In this document: piece after piece, positions 17,880 to 28,510 of the stretch | How the letters are laid out: each line of letters starts with the position of its first letter | Numbering within the stretch: position 1 is the stretch's first letter | Source: Halobacteriales archaeon QS_1_68_20 | GTDB taxonomy: Archaea; Halobacteriota; Halobacteria; Halobacteriales; PXRE01 | Direction: 5' to 3' | NCBI GenBank assembly: GCA_003021085.1 | Contig: PXRE01000001.1 | Location: forward strand, 1-64,000 | DNA: 64,000 bases | Notes under the pieces: generated by a model | What the model was told of the DNA's origin: nothing | Seen by the model: only the letters and a program-made list of their open reading frames with translations | Databases searched by the model: none | Program-made: the position numbers and the translations under genes

Positions 17880-19535
17880 ATGACCCTGGCGGAGATGACG
17901 GGACTCCAGCGGGTAGTCGCGGTCGTGGCCCTGCTGGGGTCGCTCGTCGTCGTCTGGCGGTTCGACCGGTCCCGCAGCCGGTGGGGCCACCGTCTCCGCA
18001 GTCGGTTCGTACTGGGCGTCCCCTGGGGATCGGCCGTGGCCATCGGCTTCGTCCTCGCGGTGTACCTGTTCCTCCAGGGCGGGTACTGGCACTGGTTCCG
18101 GCCAGTCACGTTGCCGTACTCGGCGTGGTCGTACTTCACCCCGCTCGGCGTCGCGGTGGCAGGTCTTGCTCACGCCGGTCCGGGCCACCTCGTCGGCAAC
18201 CTGACCAGTGCCGCCGTCCTCTTACCGCTGGCCGAGTACGCCTTCGGCCATTTCCCCCGCGAGCGCGGGAGCCAGTCGTTCTCCTCGTGGCGGACGAGCC
18301 CCCTCCTCCGGGCGTTCGTGCTGTTCCCCGCGGGGGTGCTGTTCGTCGCGCTGTTGACGGCGCTGTTCTCGTGGGGGCCGGTGATCGGGTTCTCCGGCGT
18401 CGTGTTCGCGGCCGCTGGGTTCGCGCTGGTCCGGTACCCCATCGCCGCGGTGGTGGCCGTGCTCGGCCGGGAAGTCGTCTCGCTGATCTACCGGTCGTTG
18501 CTGGATCCCGTCGTCCAGCAGGAGGCGACGTCCCGGTTCGTCCGGCCGGGGTGGGCCGGCATCGCCGTCCAGGGCCACGCGCTCGGACTGTTCCTCGGTG
18601 CGGCGGCGGGCGTGCTGGTCCTGTACCGGATGGGATCGGACGAGCGACCGTCGGCACTGCGACTGTGGCTGGGGACCGTCCTGGCCGGGATGTCGCTCGG
18701 CCTCTGGGCGCTGTGGTGGATCCGCGGCGGCGACACGTACGTCCTCTTCCGGGCGGTTGGGCTGGCGTTCGTCGTCGCCGTCGCCCTGCTGGTCGTCGCT
18801 CCCGTGGTCGCGTCCGAGCGACCGCTGCTGGGGCGGTTCGGCGACGATCTCACGCGGCGGCAGGTCGCCACCGTCGCGTTCCTGTTCCCGTTGCTGGTGA
18901 TGTCGCTGATCGCCGTCCCCGTGAACCTCAACGTCGTCGAGGAGACCGGCCTCCCGGACGACGGCCAGCAGGTCGAGGTCCGGGACTACACGGTCGGGTA
19001 CGCCGAGAACGTCCCCGACCGGATGATCAACGTCGTCGACGTGTCGCTGTTCGGCGAGACGACGGAGATCCGGACCAGCGGCGTCGTCGTCGTCAGCGAG
19101 CAGCGCAACATCTGGTCCCGCGAGATATCGCCCGGCCAACTGGCGCACTCCGGCCGGGCTTCCGTCGTCGTCGGCGGTCCGGGTTGGCGCGAGGTCGTCG
19201 TCGCCACGCGCGAGGGCTGGTCGGTCACCGGCGGTCCGACGGTCTACCAGGTCCGACTCGGGAAGGACGGCGAACCACAGCGACTCGCGTTCGAGTCCGA
19301 CCCCGCGCGAGCGGACGTCGTCCTCGCCGGACACAACGTCAGCCTCGCGTCCCGGGACGGCGAGTTCTACGTGAGACTGTCGAAGAACGGGTCGGTGGTC
19401 GAGCGGGTTTCGATCCCGGAGGCCGGCGAATCCGTGATGGCTGGCGACGTCACCTTCGTCCGCGACGGGCGGTCGCTGATCGCGGAAGTCGACGACACCC
19501 GCGTCACGGTCGCCAGGAAGGAACAGTACGACTAG
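17880..19535 (+). CDS. Rhomboid-family intramembrane serine protease
   Basis: A 551-residue multi-span protein. The rhomboid core is in residues about 45-250: [15 protein letters not shown] supplies the HxxxN motif, [13 protein letters not shown] the catalytic GxSG serine, and [14 protein letters not shown] the catalytic histidine. Additional helices follow to about residue 350, then a roughly 200-residue exposed beta-rich domain ([21 protein letters not shown] onward) that is larger than in minimal rhomboids. I infer cleavage of membrane-anchored substrates; none is identifiable here. The large C-terminal domain probably faces outside. Confidence 0.85.
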   Translation: MTLAEMTGLQRVVAVVALLGSLVVVWRFDRSRSRWGHRLRSRFVLGVPWGSAVAIGFVLAVYLFLQGGYWHWFRPVTLPYSAWSYFTPLGVAVAGLAHAGPGHLVGNLTSAAVLLPLAEYAFGHFPRERGSQSFSSWRTSPLLRAFVLFPAGVLFVALLTALFSWGPVIGFSGVVFAAAGFALVRYPIAAVVAVLGREVVSLIYRSLLDPVVQQEATSRFVRPGWAGIAVQGHALGLFLGAAAGVLVLYRMGSDERPSALRLWLGTVLAGMSLGLWALWWIRGGDTYVLFRAVGLAFVVAVALLVVAPVVASERPLLGRFGDDLTRRQVATVAFLFPLLVMSLIAVPVNLNVVEETGLPDDGQQVEVRDYTVGYAENVPDRMINVVDVSLFGETTEIRTSGVVVVSEQRNIWSREISPGQLAHSGRASVVVGGPGWREVVVATREGWSVTGGPTVYQVRLGKDGEPQRLAFESDPARADVVLAGHNVSLASRDGEFYVRLSKNGSVVERVSIPEAGESVMAGDVTFVRDGRSLIAEVDDTRVTVARKEQYD

Positions 19536-19551
19536 GCTCCCGACTCAGCCG

Positions 19552-20175
19552 TCACGCTCCGCCCCACTCGATCCGGAACACCTCGACCGGGAGTTCTTCG
19601 CGGTCGCTGTCGTGGAACTCGAACTGCCGGTCGACGGCGAGTTCGGCAGCGAACGCCTGGGTGACTTCCCCGCCGTTGTCTCCTGCGAACGATGCCACGA
19701 ACTCCCAACTCCCCTCGTTGTGGATCGAGTAGCTGACCGCGGCGAGCTCGGCGGCGGTCGCGAGGAACGCCCGGTCGGCCCCTTCGTTGCCCGTCTGGGC
19801 ACCGAACGGCGGATTCATCAGCACGGTCGCTCCCCGGAGTTTCAGCGGTAGGCGAGTCGCGTCCCCGAGCATCCAGTCGATGGCTACCGGCGGGTCGAAC
19901 GCCCGCTCGTTCTCGCGGGCGACCGCGAGCGCGCCCGGGTCGCGTTCGACGGCGAGGACGCCCCCGGGCCGGCGGGTCGTCGCGGCGAGCGCGAGGATGC
20001 CGGTACCGGTCCCCAGGTCCACGACGGTCCGGTCCCCGACGTCGCCCTGGAGGTCCGCGAGGTGGACGAGGTGGGCCGCGAGCCAGGCCGGCGTCGGGTA
20101 CTGTTCGAGGTCGGCCCGCGGGGACTCGAAGCCGGCGAGGTCGCTCAGTCGGCGCTCCAGGCGACGCTTGTCCAT
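19552..20175 (-). CDS. METTL5-family N6-adenine RNA methyltransferase
   Basis: A 207-residue class I SAM methyltransferase. The N-terminus has the family's YPTPAWLAAHLV segment, then motif I VVDLGTGTGILALAA, and catalytic motif IV NPPFG, diagnostic for N6-adenine methylation. This architecture matches archaeal METTL5 homologues, whose eukaryotic relative modifies 18S rRNA; a small-subunit rRNA target is an inference. It converges on the rhomboid gene and lies 44 bp downstream of a small gene on the same strand. Confidence 0.85.
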   Translation of the reverse strand: MDKRRLERRLSDLAGFESPRADLEQYPTPAWLAAHLVHLADLQGDVGDRTVVDLGTGTGILALAATTRRPGGVLAVERDPGALAVARENERAFDPPVAIDWMLGDATRLPLKLRGATVLMNPPFGAQTGNEGADRAFLATAAELAAVSYSIHNEGSWEFVASFAGDNGGEVTQAFAAELAVDRQFEFHDSDREELPVEVFRIEWGGA

Positions 20176-20219
20176 GGGCGGACGGAGCGGCTACAGCGAG
20201 AAAGAGGCTGGGATCCCGA

Positions 20220-20612
20220 TCAGAGCGCGACCGGGCCGTCGACCTCCAGCGCGACGCCTTCGCGGCGGGCGCGCTCGGCGCAGGCCTCCAGGGCGGGCTG
20301 GACCTTCTCCTCGCAGGCCACCTCGTCGACGGAGAGTTCGACGGTGCCGACGCCGAGGAACGAGGCCGCGCGCACGAGGTCGCGGACGCGGTCGGCCTCC
20401 TCCTGGGTGGACAGCGAACAGTCGTCGTCGAAGTTCGCGCGGGCGGACAACCGCGCCGGGACGTAGCCCTCGCGGGCGAGTTCGTACTTCAGGTCCCGCA
20501 GATACTCGGAAGCCGTCGTCTCCAGGTCGTCGGCGTCGATGCAGACGGGAGTGGACTCTTCGGTGCGACAGCGTTCGACCGTGCTCGTGATTCCGGATCG
20601 GGTCGCGCTCAT
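20220..20612 (-). CDS. Conserved haloarchaeal protein of unknown function
   Basis: A 130-residue soluble acidic protein starting MSATRSGITSTVERCRTEES. It has an alpha/beta pattern (DLKYELAREGYVPARLSARA; FLGVGTVELSVDEVACEEKV) and three scattered cysteines; I do not recognise a domain. The ATG at 20610-20612 is preferred over an upstream in-frame start because an AT-rich promoter-like stretch (about 20615-20665) lies just upstream. It probably shares a transcript with the METTL5-like gene 44 bp downstream. Confidence 0.6.
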   Translation of the reverse strand: MSATRSGITSTVERCRTEESTPVCIDADDLETTASEYLRDLKYELAREGYVPARLSARANFDDDCSLSTQEEADRVRDLVRAASFLGVGTVELSVDEVACEEKVQPALEACAERARREGVALEVDGPVAL

Positions 20613-20998
20613 GCTGACGGTACATACATAGTGGGAATACAAAAACCTTTGTACATGCATGGTAGTAATCCCCGTCTCGTGAAGGATCCCCCCGTCCCCC
20701 ACGTGCTCGAAGGGCAGTACCTGGTGAACGGCGTCGACGCCGACGGGCGGGTTCGTCGCTCCGGCGAAGACCTCCGACTACTGGTCGGCGCCGTGGCGTC
20801 GAGCGAGGACGGCGAGGCCGTCCGTCACCGTGGGTTGGCGTTTTCCGGTTCCGACCGGCGACGCCGTCTCCGAGATCACGCCACCAGGGGAGTGTCCCCA
20901 CGCCGAGGACTGCGAGTTCACGACCCGGACGCTCGTCGACCTCGAGCGTGTGGAGCGCGTCAGGGAGAAGGAACTCGGCGGCTGTCAAGTGGTCTGAG
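20613..20998 (+). other. Promoter strip and gene remnants of unknown origin
   Basis: The first ~55 bp are AT-rich and serve the leftward gene. Beyond, rightward frames carry coding-like sequence with no clean gene: an open stretch with GEDLRLLVGAVASSEDGEAV, and in another frame a C-terminal piece with ECPHAEDCEF and ending GGCQVV at a TGA (20996-20998), directly before the next ATG. It looks like a frameshifted small Cys-containing protein upstream of the broken ALDH gene; I cannot name it. Confidence 0.35.
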
Positions 20999-22023
20999 AT
21001 GTCGGTCGAACGACTCCGACTCCGGCGACGGGTCACCGACGCGTTCGAGCGGGGAGCCCTGACCGACCTCGATGCCGGAGAACGGATCGAGGTCGTCGCC
21101 CGCTCAGCGGAGATTTACGACGAGCACCTCGACCGTGGGGTGGTCGAGGACCGGTCCGGTCGCCACCGTGAGGCGATCGACCACAGTACCGCCGCGACCG
21201 TCGACTGGCTCGGGTCGATCGACCGGTTCGTCGAGAACGTCTACGGGACGACCCGGTACCTCGACCAGCCGTTTCCCCACGCTGATGTCCGGGCGAGTAC
21301 GGTCCGGGGGCCACGCGGCCCCGTCGTCGCCGTGTTGCCCCGGAAACGACCGCGGGGACCTGGCGCCGTTCGTCCTCGCGCAGTGTCTCCTCGCCGGGTG
21401 CCCGTTCGTCGCCGTCCCGAGTTCCAGGGAGGCGTCGTCGTCCGTCGCGGAGACTTACGTCGAGAGTCTCGCGTCTGCGTGCGAGGAGGTCCTCGACGAC
21501 CCAGACCCGGTCACGGAGGCGTTCGACGTCGCGCCGCCGTCGGACGACCGGTCGTCGAAACTGGAGGACCTCGTCTCCCTGGTCACCGGTCGCACGCAAC
21601 TCGTCGCGTTCGGCTCCGACGAGGGAATCGAGGAGATCAGGGCTACCCTGCGGGACTCGGCCCCACGGAAAGTGATCCGGATGGGGAGCGGGTACAGCGC
21701 GTCGGCAATCCTCGGCCGGACCACCGACCGCCTGCAGGCCGACTGCGAGCGGATCCGTGCGTCGGCCGTCTTCGACCGGGGCGACGACTGCACGTCGACG
21801 AACGTGCTGTACGTCGACGAGGCCGTCTACGACGAGGTCCGCCACGGCCTCCACCGCGCCAGGGACCGACTCGAACCCGGAGAGGACTTCGTCGACCCGT
21901 CCGAGGAGGACCTTCACCGACGAGGTCGACGTGACGGACCTGGCGCCCGGGGTCCCGGCGCACCTGGTCGAGGAGAACCGCCCCACCCACAGGATCGACC
22001 TGAAGGTCCCCCACCAGGGGCAG
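20999..22023 (+). pseudogene. Aldehyde dehydrogenase superfamily protein, two frameshifts and lost C-terminus
   Basis: The 5' frame starts MSVERLRLRRRVTDAF and runs to VVAVLPR; one extra A in a run of three at about 21341-21345 shifts the frame, after which RGDLAPFVLAQCLLAGCPFV continues. The middle part has the ALDH active-site pattern, SAVFDRGDDCTSTNVLYVDE, with the Cys in the catalytic position. A second shift near 21905 moves the frame to FTDEVDVTDLAPGVPAHL. Homology then runs to the dph2 stop without a natural end. Multiple lesions argue for true decay. The original substrate is unknown; a branch related to acyl-CoA-linked reductases is possible. Confidence 0.6.
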
Positions 22024-22024
22024 G

Positions 22025-23074
22025 TCACCAGGTGCCGTGGAAGGTGTCGAACTCCAGTTCGTCCAGCGGCTTGTTGCCGACCGCGATCTCGTACTCGCCG
22101 GGGGTGAGCATCGGCTCGTCGAACCGGGGGCCGTCGTCGGTGGTGATCCGCGGGCATCCCGTGTTGACGAAGGCGTCCATGTCGAAGTTCTTCAGGCGGT
22201 CCGGCGTCACCTCGTCCATCGTGATGAGGTAGGCGTCGTCGTTGTCCGCCAGGATCTCCTCGGCCTGCTCCCAGCGGCCCTGGCCGATCTTGGTGCAGTA
22301 GATGACGCCCCACTTCTCGGCGTCCATCGCCTTGTGGACCGCGGCGTAGCGCTGTTTCATGAACTTCTCCGTGTCCGCGATGGTCACGACGTTGTTGACG
22401 GGGTCCGCGATGATCACGTTCTTCTCGGGGTGTTCCATCGCCAGGCCGAGGGGGTGGAACTTCCCGCCGCCGACGTACAGCACCTGGTCGGCGTCCACCT
22501 CGGCGGAGGCGTAGTTACAGCCCAGCACCTGCCCCTCGTGGGTGAGTCGGTCGTCGCCCCTGCGGGTGTGGACCTCGTAGCCGCGGTCCTCCAGGAACTC
22601 GCGCATCTCGTCGAAGCGGTTCATGTGCTGGGCCGTGGTGACGAGGCCGACGTCGCCGTCCTCCTCGGGATCTGCGAGTTCCTCCTCGACCGCCCGTTCC
22701 ATGATCGGCAGGACGTCGACGTTCGAGAACAGGGGGACGTAGATGATCTTCTCGGACTCCTTCATCGGGGAGTGCCCGAAGTGGACGAACACGTCGGTCC
22801 GCTTCATCAGGAAGGTATCGAGGTCGCAGGCGCCGTAGCAGGGCTGGCCGGAGATGAGGACGCGCACGTCCTCCTCGATGTACTCGCGCAGGTCGTCGGC
22901 GACCGCGGGGGCGCGGCGCTTCAGCCCCTCGGGGAACTGGAGCCCGACCGTCTCGGCGTCGCGCTCGGCGACGGCCGCCGCGATGCGGTCGAGTTCGTAG
23001 TCCCACTCGCGGTCGTGTTTGAGGGCCATCCCCGTCTTCCGGAGGTCGCCCTCGCCGTACTCGGAGTCGCTCAT
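22025..23074 (-). CDS. dph2: Diphthamide biosynthesis enzyme Dph2
   Basis: A radical [4Fe-4S] enzyme that transfers the 3-amino-3-carboxypropyl group of SAM to the target histidine of elongation factor 2, the first step of diphthamide synthesis. The 349-residue protein has the three non-contiguous cluster cysteines of the family: GQPCYGACD, LGCNYASAE and NTGCPRIT. The start at 23074 is supported by its ordinary length. The gene is monocistronic as far as seen and its 3' end abuts the decayed ALDH gene. Confidence 0.93.
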   Translation of the reverse strand: MSDSEYGEGDLRKTGMALKHDREWDYELDRIAAAVAERDAETVGLQFPEGLKRRAPAVADDLREYIEEDVRVLISGQPCYGACDLDTFLMKRTDVFVHFGHSPMKESEKIIYVPLFSNVDVLPIMERAVEEELADPEEDGDVGLVTTAQHMNRFDEMREFLEDRGYEVHTRRGDDRLTHEGQVLGCNYASAEVDADQVLYVGGGKFHPLGLAMEHPEKNVIIADPVNNVVTIADTEKFMKQRYAAVHKAMDAEKWGVIYCTKIGQGRWEQAEEILADNDDAYLITMDEVTPDRLKNFDMDAFVNTGCPRITTDDGPRFDEPMLTPGEYEIAVGNKPLDELEFDTFHGTW

Positions 23075-23294
23075 TGGACTTCGTTACCGGTCCGGAACGT
23101 ATAACCTCGGCGTTATCGGGCCGGTATTGTTCAGAAACACTCGTCCTAGCAGTATACGAACGATTGCAGCAATCGCTCGACGGTATCGGGATCGACATTG
23201 CGCAAGTGGTTTGGGAACTGGTTGGCGCGGCGGTTTACGTTCTCTAAGGTATAAACGAGCAGACCGAGAACCGATACTGAGACTCGACTAAAGT

Positions 23295-25029
23295 CTATTC
23301 ACCGTTCTTCCCGCCGAGAAGTACCAACCCATAGATGATGACGAACACCACCGCGAGCAACGGCACTTCCAGCGGTAGATCGGTCGACGACGCCTCGGAC
23401 GTGGGAGTGGGTGAACCGACCCGAGTCGGGGTCGGCGTCGCGTCGCCGGATTGGCTCACGGTAAACGAGACCTCGTATTCGCTGAAGCCGCTGAAACCGA
23501 CGCCACCACGGGGATCGTACCCGGTGACGCGCACGTAGTACGTCCCGTTCGTCTCGGCCACGACCGTCTGGCTGGCTGTCTCGTACCCAGCACTGACGTC
23601 GTGGCCGGTTCGCGTGGCAGCCCCATCGAGCCTCCCCACGACGTTACCGTCCGCATCAAAGACCTCGACGACGATTCCGTTCCCCGCCTCGACGTGCCGG
23701 TTGTGATGCTGGACGGTGACGGTGAGTTCTTGGCCGCTCTCTAGATCGATCGTGTACCAGTCGTTCTCGTTCTGGGCGAGCACGGCAGTGACGTTCTCAC
23801 CGGGCGAAACCGACAGTGCCGACGCCAGGTCGTCGTTCGTAACGTTCGACCGTGAACGGGACCGATCGGGCTCGGCAGTCGCGACGCGGAACTGGACGTC
23901 GCCACCGCCGGCATCCTGACGCGACAGCTCGAGCGTGTACGTCCCGTTGGCCGGGGCGACCGCCCGAACGAGAGTCGCTGGGCGCTCGTCCGGTCCTTGG
24001 CAAGTACGTCACCACCGGGTCCGTACAGCGTCAACTGCACGCCGTCGGGATAGCCGACGTGGACGATGCGGATCACTTCCCCGTTTTCGGCGTTGAACGT
24101 AAGTCGGTGTACCTCGTTATCGTCGACGGTCCGGTTCACGGACGCCCTCAGGGGAACTGTCTCCGTGACGATCGTTCGCGGTACATCGACGGACAGCTCG
24201 TACGCGGTGAATCCGCCGAGGTCACGGCCGTCGACGCGGACGTAGTACGTGCCCGGTTCTTCTGCGAGGAACGTCTGCATCGCCGTGATGGGGTCGCCCG
24301 GTTCGGTAATGCCACGCCAGTCGTCGAGTTCACCGACCGGGTTGCCGTCGGCGTCGAAGATTTGGACGGTGAGCACGTTCCCGCTTAGGACCCTAGGACT
24401 CCCATGCAGATACTGGAGCGAAACGTTCAGTCGGTCACCTTCACCCAGTTCGACTGCGTACCAGTCCGCCTCTTGCGCCGCGAGGATGCCGGTCAGGTTC
24501 GCCGGCACGTCGTCGATTGGCAGCGCCGATGCCCGGTTGTCGTTCGAGACGTTGTCGAAGGGCGTGATATGATTCGGATTAGCGGTATCGACCTGGAAGC
24601 CGAACCCGCGACCGGTGAACTCCGGCGGGGTATGGGGCTCGACTTCGAGCACGTACGTCCCGTTCTGCTCGGCCATGGCCCCGAACGAGGTGATGGTATC
24701 GGTAATCACGTCCGCGGCGAGGACGGTGCCGTCTGGACCGTACAGCGTCACGTTCGTCCCGAGTAGCTTAGTCCGTGGACGACCCGGATCATCCGGTTGG
24801 CGGCTGCCTCGAACGTATATCGCTTGACCTCCCCAATGGCGACCGAATCTTCGATCCACTCGCCCTTCTCGATCGGCTGTCCCGCCTGGGCGGTATTGTC
24901 GGCGGTCGGGTCAGTCGGATCGAACGCGGCCGCAACCAGTCCCCCCACACTTGCAAGCACAACGAGCATCGCCACGACGACCACGAAACTCGATACGAGT
25001 CCGTCTGGAGGTGGAAGACGTCCACTCAT
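23295..25029 (-). pseudogene. Surface protein with PPC-type repeats and C-terminal membrane anchor, frameshifted twice
   Basis: From the ATG at 25027-25029 there is an N-terminal membrane segment (SSFVVVVAMLVVLASVGGLV), then a chain of about four beta-sandwich repeats of the bacterial pre-peptidase C-terminal type, each with NGTYYVRV-like and DWYAVEL/DWYTIDL-like strands, a Thr/Pro/Ser linker and a C-terminal helix (LLAVVFVIIYGLVLLGG). The reading frame changes at about 24775-24780 and again at about 23970-23980. Restored, it would be roughly 570 residues and anchored at the cell surface. PPC domains usually accompany secreted proteases or adhesins; here no catalytic domain is present. Confidence 0.7.
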
Positions 25030-25524
25030 CAGGTGGCTCCCGCACGGTAGTTCCACCTCCAGTCATCACCTGACCCACCGAGGCGTCGCCCGGCTTCGTT
25101 GGTGGACGGTACTGCCGCGCTGCTCGGCTCGAACCACCGTTGCCTTCGCTGGTTGTCCCCTCTGGTGGTCGGTCCCCCCATTGTTCCCCTACGTCTTGGT
25201 ACCCCTCAACAGACTAAAACGCTATTCACGAGGTGTCTACCCCTCGTTTACCACCACTATTCAGAGGAGAATTGGTGGTCGGAACCAGTGGTCAGTTGAA
25301 CAGCTAGTCTCTCTTCGGAAGATCGTCCACGCAACTCACCCGATAAGCGACATCAAGATTGAGGATACCTCCAAGGTAGGAGAGATTCGTGCTTCAACCC
25401 TGTAGTTACCAGATTATAGCAGAGCTTCGCACAGATCTTGTCGCAGACTAACCTCAATTTTATTATTTTAATAAGCACAATATGGTCAAAGCGTTTTTGA
25501 GTTCCGGGGCCATTATTTCACTCT
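25030..25524. other. Intergenic transition from GC-rich to AT-rich DNA
   Basis: About 495 bp without a convincing gene. The first half has average GC; from about 25230 onward base composition drops and the strip before 25525 is strongly AT-rich (run around 25450-25470), likely holding the promoter of the next gene. A rightward open tail (QLVSLRKIVHATHPISDI) ending at 25405 has no start or recognised homology. Confidence 0.4.
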
Positions 25525-25941
25525 GTGAGTTCTGAATTGCCATCGAAGATTGTCCATGGGATGGATAGTACCGAGAATAGGCGGGATTTCATTATCCTCT
25601 CTACGACAGCATTGTTAAATATAGCATTCCTTGTTTCGTATGCATTCTCGGCAAATTGGTGGGAGTCGGCAGGGATACCGATACTCCTCGGACTTCCGCT
25701 TGTAACGGGCATCCTCGGGGGGAAACGCGAATACGGCTTTCTCTATACGATCATCCCTGCCTATCTATTTTTACTACCAATAATACAGTGGGTGTATGTG
25801 ATGAGTGATTTCGGGGCTGGGCAGGAAATTAGAAAAATATTTATATTATTTCTTATCCCGTTAGTGATATCACTTCCAATTGTTGCAATAGGTTATCTGA
25901 TCGGGGTCGGAATCCATATTCTTTTGAAAGGCCGGCATTGA
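25525..25941 (+). CDS. Four-helix membrane protein of unknown function (AT-rich island)
   Basis: A 138-residue protein with a short polar N-terminus and about four transmembrane helices (FIILSTTALLNIAFLVSYAF; IPILLGLPLVTGILGG; YTIIPAYLFLLPIIQWVYV; FILFLIPLVISLPIVAIGYL). I cannot name a family. The frame begins at GTG 25525; an ATG at 25561 would remove 12 residues. Codon use is clearly AT-richer than neighbours, indicating acquisition. It is convergent with the broken protease at 25971-27141, 29 bp away. Confidence 0.55.
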   Translation: MSSELPSKIVHGMDSTENRRDFIILSTTALLNIAFLVSYAFSANWWESAGIPILLGLPLVTGILGGKREYGFLYTIIPAYLFLLPIIQWVYVMSDFGAGQEIRKIFILFLIPLVISLPIVAIGYLIGVGIHILLKGRH

Positions 25942-25970
25942 AGACCAGAAAGAGAATAATTATCGCACTA

Positions 25971-27141
25971 CTAACCGCTGTAGGAGGTCTCCCCAACAGT
26001 CAACTCAGGATTATTACTCTTTATTCGGAAAAACGGGAATGCAGTACTATAACTTCCGTATTTCCCAGAACCTATCGGCGAGCAAGATTTAGAAGACGTT
26101 CCGTTGAAGCCCGAGTTGTGCATGATGATGAAGCGGCCATCGGAATTATCGAACCAAACAGGGCCGCCTGAATCTCCATCTCCCATTCTAGTACTGCACT
26201 TCACAGCCTGTTCAAAGGCGTTTACACATCCATTTCCGTAGGAATCGTAAATTGCGTCAAGCGTCCCGGTGCTCCATCCAGTGAATGACCCGTAATTTTC
26301 AACGGTGTACCCATTGTCACGGATTACTTCACATCCTTTCTTCGTAACCCAACCATCAATTGGCTGACGGACGACACCTTCCCAAATTTCGTCAGCTAGA
26401 TCTACATTCGGATCAACTAAGATCCAATCTAGACCATAATTTCCTTTTTGACGTCCCGGTCCCGATCTCCTTGTTGTAGTAACTCAAAAGTTTAACACCA
26501 TTACCGAGTTCGCAATCGCCGGGAGTCAAGACGTGATTGGCCGTGAGTATCCGTTCCTCGTTAGCATTGCTATCATAAACTCGATAACCGGCGGTCGAAT
26601 GCGATAGTGTTGACCCATCTTCAACCTTCGTATAATACCCAGCAGGGAAAGGGGTATCATCGTAGAGGTTGTCAGTACAGCCTCCAAGATTTAGATTCAA
26701 GGTTTCCCTCATAATACTTATATCAGTTACCTGAACCTCGCTGGGGAACGGTACACCTGCCTCATCAAGCGATGTTGGCAGCGACTGAATTTCAGCATCA
26801 GTTGCATCCGGATCTACTTTAATTTCTATTTTAGAATAAACCATGTTATCGATCATTTGGGAAGAACGAACTAGACGACAACCGTATACGAAATCATAAC
26901 TACGGAGTGATTGCGAAATACGTTCGCGAACACGATTGATCGCCTCTGTATGTCGATTCCATTGGGAAGGAACTCGTTCAATTGAAACCGGCTCGTCGTT
27001 CAAGCCGCCTCGGGCGATCACAACATCCGTTTCGTCTTGAGCAGTTCCGATTTGAGAAAACGCTTGGATTCCAACTACGCCGGAACCAATCGATTTCAAT
27101 GCCTTTCGTCTTGGAAATCTTGCGATGCCGTCGTTAGACAT
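25971..27141 (-). pseudogene. Tat-exported trypsin-like serine protease, frameshifted
   Basis: From the ATG at 27139-27141 the N-terminus has a twin-arginine signal (FPRRKALKSIGSGVVGIQAF). A ~100-residue propeptide-like region follows, then a chymotrypsin-fold domain with catalytic His in ILTANHVLTPGD and catalytic Ser in RMGDGDSGGPVWFD. The first frame ends early; at about 26450-26460 one extra G in a GGG run shifts the frame, after which homologous sequence continues to the stop at 25971. If this base is an error the gene would be about 390 residues and active outside the cell. It is AT-richer than the chromosome, matching the island. Confidence 0.7.
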
Positions 27142-27514
27142 GCAACCAGTGGTGAATGGCCCCTATTATTTCAAAATTTCTTATAATATTATAATAGTGT
27201 TATTATTTGATCTCTATTTTTATATTCACTATCCATTTATCCAAGTATTCTCGCCTACATCATGGGTCGTCCCACTTGTGACGCTGGGCCAGCACGACCA
27301 CGTTTTAACGGCCACGAACGAATATAAACCTCAGTATTTTCTACTTACGGGATATTTTATGTATAATTTGTATTTTCTAAAATTCTATCCAAACCCTCAA
27401 CTCAGGGCCGACCGAAGCAAATCGGATCTTCTACCTCTGAGTCTCACAAAACACGATCATCGGCCCGAGACGGAGATTTAAGGCCCATGGCGAGCAACCC
27501 ATCCCTGGCACCCG
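27142..27514. other. AT-rich intergenic end of the island
   Basis: About 370 bp. From 27165 to about 27400 the sequence is strongly AT-rich and probably holds the protease promoter. A rightward open frame at 27125-27481 has no coding signature and overlaps the protease start, so I do not accept it. Confidence 0.45.
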
Positions 27515-27991
27515 ATGGCAGAGGACCAGACCGAGGACGGACAGTCGGCAGGAGACGGTGGGGCGACTTCGACCCGGGACGGCAGATCCACGGAAGACGA
27601 CGACCCGGACGACGATTCACCCACCTTCGAGATCCCGGCCCGTCCCGAGCGCAACTACACCCCGACGGGTGGCGTGGAGTACGTGGGCGAGACGGCGTTT
27701 CACCTTAAACCCGACCCGGAACTGGCCGTCGACGAACTGGAAGCCGCCCTCGCCGACGTGCTGGACGCCGACCGCTACGTCCGGGGGGACTGGTTCGACC
27801 TCCCGCGGCCCGTCTTCCTGGTCCACGACGAACCCGTCTCCACGTCGTTCCGGGTCGTCGTCCGGTCGGGCCGTGTGGAGTTGCACGTCCTCCCATCGAC
27901 GGAAGCCGCGGGATTGCGGGAACTGTTCGACCGACTGCGGGCCGAGACGGACGTGGACTGGACCGTCGATTGCCGGGTAGACCAGGCGTGA
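27515..27991 (+). CDS. Conserved haloarchaeal protein of unknown function
   Basis: A 158-residue acidic soluble protein. The first ~40 residues are low-complexity Asp/Glu/Gly; the rest is a compact alpha/beta domain (GGVEYVGETAFHLKPDPELA; WFDLPRPVFLVHDEPVSTSF; RVELHVLPSTEAAGLREL). I do not recognise the fold. It is the first gene of core-like composition after the AT-rich island and lies 86 bp ahead of the YlbF-like gene on the same strand. Confidence 0.6.
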   Translation: MAEDQTEDGQSAGDGGATSTRDGRSTEDDDPDDDSPTFEIPARPERNYTPTGGVEYVGETAFHLKPDPELAVDELEAALADVLDADRYVRGDWFDLPRPVFLVHDEPVSTSFRVVVRSGRVELHVLPSTEAAGLRELFDRLRAETDVDWTVDCRVDQA

Positions 27992-28077
27992 TCGGCCGAC
28001 GCGACCGGCGAGGGCCGGAGGTCGGTTCGCTCGCCGCCTCCGGCAGGTCTAAACGGCAGTAACGACAACGGACGGCC

Positions 28078-28455
28078 ATGAGCGTCGAAACGTCGAAGCA
28101 ACTGGAGGACCTCGGGCGCGAACTCGGGGAGGCTATCACGGACATTCCGGAGTACCAGGCGTTCGAGGAGGCGAAAGCGGCCGTCGAGGAGTCCGACGAG
28201 GCCCAGGGCCTGATCGAGGAGTACGAGCGCAAGCGCGAGGAGTTCATGATGGCCCGGCAGGCCGGCGAGGCCAGCCAGGCCGACCTGGCAGAACTCCAGC
28301 GCGCCCAGCGCGAACTGCACGACGTGCCCGTGATGGCCGAGTATCTGGAGGCCCAGGCCGAACTGGAGGCCCGACTGGAGCGCGTCAACGAGGCCATCTC
28401 GGAACCGCTGGCCCTGGACTTCGGGGAATCCGCCGGCGGGTGCTGCCAGGACTGA
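28078..28455 (+). CDS. YlbF/YmcA family protein
   Basis: A 125-residue helical protein matching the YlbF/YmcA family (DUF964): ELGEAITDIPEYQAFEEAKA, then long helices with QGLIEEYERKREEF. In Bacillus related proteins form a complex that affects RNase Y and competence; the archaeal role is unknown. The C-terminus ends GGCCQD, with a Cys pair reminiscent of the cysteines that bind an iron-sulfur cluster in the bacterial complex. Confidence 0.75.
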   Translation: MSVETSKQLEDLGRELGEAITDIPEYQAFEEAKAAVEESDEAQGLIEEYERKREEFMMARQAGEASQADLAELQRAQRELHDVPVMAEYLEAQAELEARLERVNEAISEPLALDFGESAGGCCQD

Positions 28456-28510
28456 TCCGGCCCCCGACCGACTCGGAACCCTCTTTCCTGTCGTCCACGG
28501 AACGCCGACC

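Noticed and set aside
23150-23247. Short coding-like stretch ending IDIAQVVWELVGAAVYVL
   Set aside because: No start codon, no recognised family and under 35 codons; could be a remnant but cannot be supported.
27125-27481. A 118-codon rightward frame in the AT-rich strip
   Set aside because: It overlaps the protease start, has no ribosome-binding or promoter signal, and its composition is that of random AT-rich DNA.
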